From: an uncultured Oscillibacter sp.
GTDB taxonomy: Bacteria > Bacillota > Clostridia > Oscillospirales > Oscillospiraceae
Length of the DNA stretch: 64,000 bases
NCBI GenBank assembly: GCA_905200545.1
Contig: CAJKKQ010000010.1
Span: 1-64,000 of the forward strand
Reading direction: 5' to 3'
Positions 59,815 to 64,000 of the stretch are shown here, piece after piece. A model generated the notes under the pieces. It made no database searches. It was not told where the DNA came from and was given only the letters and a program-made list of their open reading frames with translations. Numbering within the stretch: position 1 is the stretch's first letter; each line of letters begins with the position of its first letter. A program made the position numbers and the translations under genes.

Positions 59815-60248
59815 TGTGCCCGATCCTCCTCGAGATTTTGAATGATACGTCCCAGAAGGCCCCGGAGCGTCTGCTCCTCCTGGGGTGTAAAGCCCCGGAG
59901 CATCAGCTCCTCCGTCTCCAGGAACCGCTTGCGGAACAGCGACTGCTGCTCCCGCCCCTTCTCCGACAGCGTGATAAGCCGCCGCCGGGCATCCGTACCG
60001 CTGACAGAGCGCTCTACCAGTCCCCGCTCCTCCAACCGGTCCACAATCCCGTTGGTGGTGGAGGGACGCACCTTCAAAAAGTCCGTCAGCATGCACTGAG
60101 GCGCCTGTCCCCCATTGTGCATCAGATACATCAGAACATGGGTCTGCGCAGGGGTCACGTCACAGCCCGTCAGCCGGGCATCCATCCGCTCCCGGGCAAG
60201 ATGCGCACACCGGCCCAGCAAGGGGCCCAAGGGCGCGACAGGTTCCAT
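59808..60248 (-). CDS. MarR family transcriptional regulator
   Basis: A 146-residue winged-helix regulator: HVLMYLMHNGGQAPQ, recognition helix region VRPSTTNGIVDRLEERGLV and the wing VSGTDARRRLITLSEKG. It heads an operon with the two ABC half-transporters, the normal layout for a drug-responsive repressor. Three TTAGCA-type boxes in its promoter (60265-60306) indicate autorepression. GGAGGCGAGGTT precedes the ATG. Confidence 0.95.
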   Translation of the reverse strand: MEPVAPLGPLLGRCAHLARERMDARLTGCDVTPAQTHVLMYLMHNGGQAPQCMLTDFLKVRPSTTNGIVDRLEERGLVERSVSGTDARRRLITLSEKGREQQSLFRKRFLETEELMLRGFTPQEEQTLRGLLGRIIQNLEEDRAQC

Positions 60249-60264
60249 AACCTCGCCTCCTTCG

Positions 60265-60320
60265 TTAGCCTGCTAAAAATTAGCATGCTAAATGTTAGCA
60301 TGGAACCTCTGTCTTGTCAA
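60265..60320 (-). promoter_or_regulatory. MarR operon promoter with three operator boxes
   Basis: Minus-strand promoter: TTGACA (60320-60315), 17-nt spacer, TAACAT (60297-60292). Three boxes follow at exact 15-bp steps: TTAGCCTGCTAA (60265-60276), TTAGCATGCTAA (60280-60291, perfect palindrome) and TTAGCATGGAAC (60295-60306, half site). They cover the -10 and the start, so the bound regulator would block RNA polymerase. Confidence 0.85.
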
Positions 60321-60416
60321 TGTGCACTTTGATGATATTTTTTGAACGAATTATGAACGAAAAATGGCTAAAATCCGCCCGCTTGTAAACAAATTGTGAA
60401 GCTTGGTTCTGCCCCG

Positions 60417-60445
60417 TTGACTTTCTCTCCGCCGCCCTGTATCAT
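60417..60445 (+). promoter_or_regulatory. Promoter of a candidate small RNA
   Basis: TTGACT (60417-60422), 17-nt spacer, TATCAT (60440-60445). No open reading frame with a ribosome binding site follows before the terminator at 60511. Confidence 0.65.
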
Positions 60446-60451
60446 GAAATC

Positions 60452-60553
60452 ACCAAGCAGGAAGCTTGATACACACACTACCATTTTCCCTCTCCTTTCT
60501 CTATATCATACAGGAAAGCGGACGGCGCAAGCCGTCCGTTTTCCTGTTTTTTT
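60452..60553 (+). ncRNA. Candidate small RNA of about 100 nt
   Basis: Bounded by the promoter at 60417 and a strong terminator at 60511-60553. Between them are a small stem (AAGC...GCTT) and an unpaired pyrimidine stretch, TTTTCCCTCTCCTTTCTC (60484-60501), that is complementary to Shine-Dalgarno sequences. This is the layout of Gram-positive base-pairing small RNAs. It lies between divergent regions of the MarR operon and the membrane operon at 60680. No coding potential seen. The family is not recognised. Confidence 0.55.
60511..60553 (+). terminator. Terminator of the candidate small RNA
   Basis: A 16-bp stem with one G-U pair (CAGGAAAGCGGACGGC / GCCGTCCGTTTTCCTG) around GCAA, followed by seven T. 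No gene ends in front of it. Confidence 0.93.
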
Positions 60554-60616
60554 GCGTCTGCGGCCGCTCCCCTCTGTCAGCCCCTTTCCCATCCCGCTTT
60601 TGATTTATTGAAAAAC

Positions 60617-60658
60617 GATAAATTATCATTGACTTTCGATAACTCATCGTGCTATGAT
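60617..60658 (+). promoter_or_regulatory. Promoter and likely operator of the DUF2975 operon
   Basis: TTGACT (60629-60634), 18-nt spacer, TATGAT (60653-60658). The words CGATAAATTATC (60617-60628) and CGATAACTCATCG (60637-60649) flank and follow the -35; operons of this type encode a small HTH protein (here at 61582) that may bind them. Confidence 0.6.
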
Positions 60659-60679
60659 GCAGGAAAAGGAGGGAGCATC

Positions 60680-60997
60680 ATGCCGCTATTCATGCACACC
60701 CCGCGCATCCGTTTTCCGGTGCGGGCTGCCCTCCGGGCCATGGTGGCCGCACTGGTGTTTTTGATACCCGGACTGGTGCTGATGGGCGGGCCCGCAGCAC
60801 TGACGGATCTGACCCTGTACGAGCGCTTCTGGGAGCTGCCGCTGCGGATTCTGGTGGTATTCGCCCTGAGCTGGAAGTGGATCTGGACATACGGATCCTC
60901 GATTCAGATTCTGCTGACGCTGCTGCTGCTCTTTTGCGGTATCTGGACATGGCGCCTGCTGGGTGCCAGCCGGTATGCCGCCCGCTCCCAGTCATAA
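60680..60997 (+). CDS. Small membrane protein, first gene of the DUF2975 operon
   Basis: A 105-residue protein with two helices (about 17-40 and 55-95). It somewhat resembles a shortened DUF2975 protein like the next gene (ILVVFALSWKWIWTYGSSIQILLTLLLLFCGI). AAAAGGAGGGAGCATC precedes the ATG. Function unknown. Confidence 0.65.
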   Translation: MPLFMHTPRIRFPVRAALRAMVAALVFLIPGLVLMGGPAALTDLTLYERFWELPLRILVVFALSWKWIWTYGSSIQILLTLLLLFCGIWTWRLLGASRYAARSQS

Positions 60998-61009
60998 GGA
61001 GGATGGATC

Positions 61010-61570
61010 ATGCTGACTTCCCATGTACAAAAAATCGCCCGGGTGCTGAACATTCTGGTGCTGATCACATTCATCTGCAACCTTACGGCGCTGCCGCTGG
61101 TACCGGGACTGGTGCTGTTCCGCTTTAACCTGGAAAAAATCCAGTCGCTGTGGACATATGACTGGGATGACTGTCTGGGGAATTTTTCCCATGCCCTGGT
61201 CACATGGTGGACCCGCGGAGAACCCTACACCATTGTGCTGACGCTGTTTTTGCTGTTTGCGGGCATCTGCACCGCTGTGATCCTCTGGCAGGGACACCGG
61301 GTGCTGGGCACGATCCTGGAGGGGGTTCCCTTCTCTTTGGAAAATGCCGTCTTCCTCCGGCGCTCCGCCGTCAGTGCCTTTGTAATTTCCGCCGCAGCCC
61401 TGGTGCGGCTGGTATTCAGCATCTGCTACTACCGCTCCCCCGCCCCCCTGCTGACCTATAACGCCCTCTTTGTTCCCATCTTTGCCATGGCAGGTCTGCT
61501 CTGTCTGGTGATGTCCGCCCTGTTCCGCCAGGCGGCGGAGATGAAGGCGGAAAACGATCTCACGATCTAA
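61010..61570 (+). CDS. DUF2975 membrane protein
   Basis: A 186-residue protein with four helices matching DUF2975: N-terminal KIARVLNILVLITFICN, the loop and helix LFAGICTAVILWQGHRVLGTILEG, PFSLENAVFLRRSAVSAF, and a last helix with LFVPIFAMAGLLCLVM. The family is nearly always paired with a small Xre HTH, which follows 11 bp later. Role unknown. AAGGAGGATGGATC precedes the ATG. Confidence 0.88.
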   Translation: MLTSHVQKIARVLNILVLITFICNLTALPLVPGLVLFRFNLEKIQSLWTYDWDDCLGNFSHALVTWWTRGEPYTIVLTLFLLFAGICTAVILWQGHRVLGTILEGVPFSLENAVFLRRSAVSAFVISAAALVRLVFSICYYRSPAPLLTYNALFVPIFAMAGLLCLVMSALFRQAAEMKAENDLTI

Positions 61571-61581
61571 GGAGGCGCGTC

Positions 61582-61797
61582 ATGGCAATCGTCGTGAATC
61601 TGGATGTGATGATGGCCAAGCGAAAGATGACCCTTTCCCAGCTTTCGGAGAAGGTGGACATCACCCTGGCCAATCTCTCCATTCTGAAAAACAACAAGGC
61701 CAAGGCGGTGCGCTTTTCCACCCTGGAGGCCATCTGCGCCGCTCTGGACTGTCAGCCGGGGGATATTCTGGAGTATGTACCGGATCAGGGAAGCTAA
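61582..61797 (+). CDS. Small HTH (YozG/Xre-type) regulator
   Basis: A 71-residue HTH protein (VVNLDVMMAKRKMTLSQLSE, ITLANLSILKNNKAKAVRF, LDCQPGDILEY). The last motif is the hallmark of the YozG-like group coupled to DUF2975 proteins. It probably binds the operator at 60617-60649 and controls its own operon. AAGGAGGCGCGTC precedes the ATG. Confidence 0.92.
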   Translation: MAIVVNLDVMMAKRKMTLSQLSEKVDITLANLSILKNNKAKAVRFSTLEAICAALDCQPGDILEYVPDQGS

Positions 61798-61865
61798 ATC
61801 CCGCTCCGTCTCACAACCGAAATTTTGTCCGTAAAGCGCGGACACCATCATAAGGAGAATTTCAT

Positions 61866-63404
61866 ATGTCTGATTCTGAAAACGCCCTGCCCACGGGAGG
61901 GCTGGCGAAGCCTACCCAAAACCCTGCAACTGACCCCAAATTCACCTATGAGATTACCTCCCGGGAGCGGCTGTTCCTGCCGATAACGGCGTGTTTTTGT
62001 GTGCTTCTGGCGGACACCTTCCTCTGGTACGGCCCCACGGCAGGGCTGACCGCCGCGGTATTTGCCTGGTACCTTCTTTTACTGGGGTATCTGGGCCCTG
62101 CCGCCTTCTCCCGGCCGGAGAGCCGGTGGGTAGCCGCGGAAAACCTGCTGCTCTCCGTCACCCTGGCCCTGAGCTCCAACTGGGCCTTCCGGATCTGGAA
62201 CATGCCGGCGCTGCTGGTACTGCTGCCGGTACAGGCCATTTCCCTCTCCGGCGCTGGTCGGCTCCCCTGGCACCGTCCCACCATGCTGTGGGAGCGGCTG
62301 GGGCTGCTGCTCTGGGGGCTTTTCGGCCGTCTGGGAGCAGCGTTTGCCGCTCTCTCCCGCCCCCGGCAGGGTAAGCGCGCAGCGGGCGTGATCCTGGGCA
62401 TCGCCGGGTCGGCGGTGCTGCTGATGATCCTGGTACCGGTACTCTCTTCCGCCGATGCGCTCTTTGCCTCCGCCACCGTAGAATTGCGCCGGTTCGTGGC
62501 GGAGCACCTGACGGAGGGCCTCTGGAAACTGGTACTGGGTATGATCCTGACCCCGTTTTTCTTCGGCTTTCTCTACTCTCTCCGCCACCCCATCCCCCTG
62601 ACCACTGCACCGGAAAAGGCCTCCAAACACGCCGACGCCCTGGCGTTTGTCATCATATTGGCGGCACTTGCCCTTTTATACCTGGCTTTTCTGTCTATCC
62701 AGATCTCCGGCGTCCTGGGCGGGGCAGCATATCTTGCCCAGCGGGGCATCTCCTACGCCGACTGGGCCCGCAGCGGCTTTTTCCAGATGGTGGCCGTCAC
62801 AGCGGTCAATCTTCTGGTGCTGCTCTCTGCCGTGACCATCTCGAATCCCGCAGGCAGAAGCTGGATGGCGGTGCGGCTGCTGGCCACTCTGGTGACCGTC
62901 CAGAGCCTGGCGCTGCTATGCTCCGCCGCCTGGCGTATGACGCTGTATGTGGGGGCCTACGGCCTCTCCTTCAAGCGCTGCATGACCTACTGGGGCATGG
63001 TGATGATGGCGGTGTTCCTGGTGATGGCCCTCATCAAGTGCTGGCGTCCGGCCTTCTCCTTCTTTCGCGCCGCCTTTCCGGCGGCGCTGGCGGGATGGCT
63101 GGTCATCAACTGCATCCCCATTGACTACCTGGTGGCCCGGGATCAGGTGGACCGGTACCTGGGCGGGGAAAGCCCCTCGGTCAGCATCTACTACCTGGCC
63201 TACGATCTCTCCTATGACACCCTCTCCCAGCTGGAGCGGCTGGATCCTCGACGGGATCTGGCGGACTATGAGCCGGGAGCCTGGGCGCCGGGGGATACCC
63301 TGGGAGATCTGCTGGAGCGCCGCCGGGACGATGCCCGGGGAGAATGTGATTGCTGGCAGACCTGGTCGCTGTCTGCCTGTCTGGCTGCAGGAGGTGAAGC
63401 GTGA
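61866..63404 (+). CDS. DUF4173/DUF4153-type multi-pass membrane protein
   Basis: A 512-residue protein with about eleven helices. The segment GISYADWARSGFFQMVAVTAVNL and the following helices match DUF4173, whose role is unknown. Its C terminus is a soluble tail containing VSIYYLAYDLSYDTLSQLERLD. It has its own TAAGGAGAATTTCAT site, 69 bp after the HTH gene, and overlaps the next gene by 1 bp. Confidence 0.82.
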   Translation: MSDSENALPTGGLAKPTQNPATDPKFTYEITSRERLFLPITACFCVLLADTFLWYGPTAGLTAAVFAWYLLLLGYLGPAAFSRPESRWVAAENLLLSVTLALSSNWAFRIWNMPALLVLLPVQAISLSGAGRLPWHRPTMLWERLGLLLWGLFGRLGAAFAALSRPRQGKRAAGVILGIAGSAVLLMILVPVLSSADALFASATVELRRFVAEHLTEGLWKLVLGMILTPFFFGFLYSLRHPIPLTTAPEKASKHADALAFVIILAALALLYLAFLSIQISGVLGGAAYLAQRGISYADWARSGFFQMVAVTAVNLLVLLSAVTISNPAGRSWMAVRLLATLVTVQSLALLCSAAWRMTLYVGAYGLSFKRCMTYWGMVMMAVFLVMALIKCWRPAFSFFRAAFPAALAGWLVINCIPIDYLVARDQVDRYLGGESPSVSIYYLAYDLSYDTLSQLERLDPRRDLADYEPGAWAPGDTLGDLLERRRDDARGECDCWQTWSLSACLAAGGEA

Positions 63405-63910
63405 TGGTCTCTCGGACCGGCCGGGCGGAAAAATGCCCCCGCTCTCCATTGCGCCGGACACTGCCGGGGCTGATCGCCGGGCTTGCAGCGGTGGTGGCCC
63501 TGCTTGTGATAACAGCGTGGCCCGTGCTTTCGTCGCTGCTGCATCCGGAGGACTATACCGCCACGGTAGCTCTCAACTGGGGGCTGTCCCTCCCCAGCGG
63601 CAGCCAATGCGTCTATGAAGCGGATTCCGGCTCCAGCTTTCACGGGGACGGGACACGCTATCACGTTCTGGACTATCCGGAAAACAGCACCGTGAATACG
63701 GCCCTTTCCTGGCAGGGTGCTCCATCGGAGGCTCACGCAGAAGCCATGACGCAGCTGCTGGACGGCCTGTCCGTACCGGAGGAGGAGCGCCCGGACATAG
63801 CCCGCTGCCGCTGGTATTCCGCCACCGACCCAGACGATCCCAGAAACCGGCTTGATCTGCTGCTCTCCCCCTCCGGCACCCGGCTCTATATCCTGGAATC
63901 CTTTTTCTAA
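63404..63910 (+). CDS. Membrane-anchored hypothetical protein
   Basis: A 168-residue protein with a basic N terminus, one helix at about 22-42 (PGLIAGLAAVVALLVITAWP) and an outer domain to the end. ATG 63404 follows GCAGGAGGTG and overlaps the stop of the DUF4173 gene (TGATG). It may be the partner of that membrane protein. No family recognised. Confidence 0.7.
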   Translation: MVSRTGRAEKCPRSPLRRTLPGLIAGLAAVVALLVITAWPVLSSLLHPEDYTATVALNWGLSLPSGSQCVYEADSGSSFHGDGTRYHVLDYPENSTVNTALSWQGAPSEAHAEAMTQLLDGLSVPEEERPDIARCRWYSATDPDDPRNRLDLLLSPSGTRLYILESFF

Positions 63911-63915
63911 AAAAC

Positions 63916-63950
63916 AACGGCGTCCTGCCAAAGCAGGACGCCGTTTCCGT
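63916..63950. terminator. Terminator at the end of the DUF2975/DUF4173 operon
   Basis: AACGGCGTCCTGC (63916-63928) pairs with GCAGGACGCCGTT (63933-63945). The T run is imperfect on the plus side (TTCCGTTCTT) and TTGTTTTTT on the minus side, so it may serve both converging genes. Confidence 0.85.
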
Positions 63951-63969
63951 TCTTCCACGGGGGACTCTC

Positions 63970-64000
63970 TTACCGATGGCCCAGCAGCCGGGAGATATTA
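63970..64000 (-). CDS. C-terminal end of a gene that continues beyond the window
   Basis: On the minus strand the last ten codons read NISRLLGHR and a TAA stop at 63972-63970, directly behind the terminator hairpin. Too short to identify; the placement before a terminator makes a real gene end plausible. Confidence 0.35.
   Translation of the reverse strand, partial: NISRLLGHR

Noticed and set aside
1..64000. CRISPR arrays, rRNA and tRNA genes, replication origin
   Set aside because: I looked for evenly spaced repeats, conserved rRNA/tRNA strings and DnaA-box clusters and saw none.

Overview
This window looks like a chromosomal segment of a spore-forming, GC-rich Clostridia, most likely of the Oscillospiraceae (Flavonifractor/Lawsonibacter-like). 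The support is a dense set of endosporulation genes (spoIID-like, bofA, spoVAD, spoVAE, yqfC, yqfD, ylbJ), Gram-positive style AGGAGG ribosome binding sites, an M-box upstream of mgtE, and an anaerobe-type reverse rubrerythrin. This assignment is an inference from gene content; no ribosomal RNA gene lies in the window. No CRISPR array, rRNA or tRNA gene was seen.

Layout. 0.4-10.4 kb: Mg2+ riboswitch and mgtE, a DUF1540 protein, two half-size TauE/SafE-like genes, then on the minus strand a two-component system with an HtrA-type protease, a stalk/deacetylase-like secreted protein and a SpoIID-like protein. 10.6-15.7 kb: tadA, the yaaL/bofA pair, rplM-rpsI, and an AT-rich 2.4-kb island inserted at the 3' end of rpsI. 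The island carries a MunI-like restriction-modification system with a controller protein and the C-terminal stump of a tyrosine integrase, and it is bounded by 50-bp repeats. 15.8-29.4 kb: a zinc-ribbon/NhaC/CDF operon, spoVAD-spoVAE, a deacetylase lipoprotein, cdd, an NSS transporter, a DegV protein, an acetyltransferase and mreB. 29.5-38 kb: comFC, an unusual 650-bp non-coding stretch with inverted repeats, recD2, and a sporulation/RNA cluster (ybeY, phoH, yqfD, yqfC, divergent ylbJ). 38-47.4 kb: deoC, an MBL hydrolase, an SLH-domain serine protease, HAD hydrolase, regulators, rubrerythrin and an EF-G paralogue. 47.7-64 kb: a P-type-ATPase-like protein that lacks key motifs, an RlmB-type rRNA methyltransferase, ftsH, a transmembrane HTH protein, YitT, a MarR-controlled heterodimeric ABC exporter, a candidate small RNA, and a DUF2975/HTH/DUF4173 membrane operon.

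The most striking pattern is that three genes (the response regulator, rpsI and the EF-G paralogue) have their 3' end duplicated as a direct repeat of 50-86 bp around inserted DNA. In rpsI the insert is a recognisable integrase island. In the other two it is only about 140 bp, carries no gene, and the two inserts share a hairpin motif. In each case the copy nearest the gene body completes the reading frame. At rpsI and EF-G the outer copy keeps what looks like the original terminator, as expected of site-specific insertion into gene 3' ends.

Many long open frames in this GC-rich DNA are antisense shadows of real genes and were left out. All functional calls come from reading motifs and family resemblance; no database search was run.
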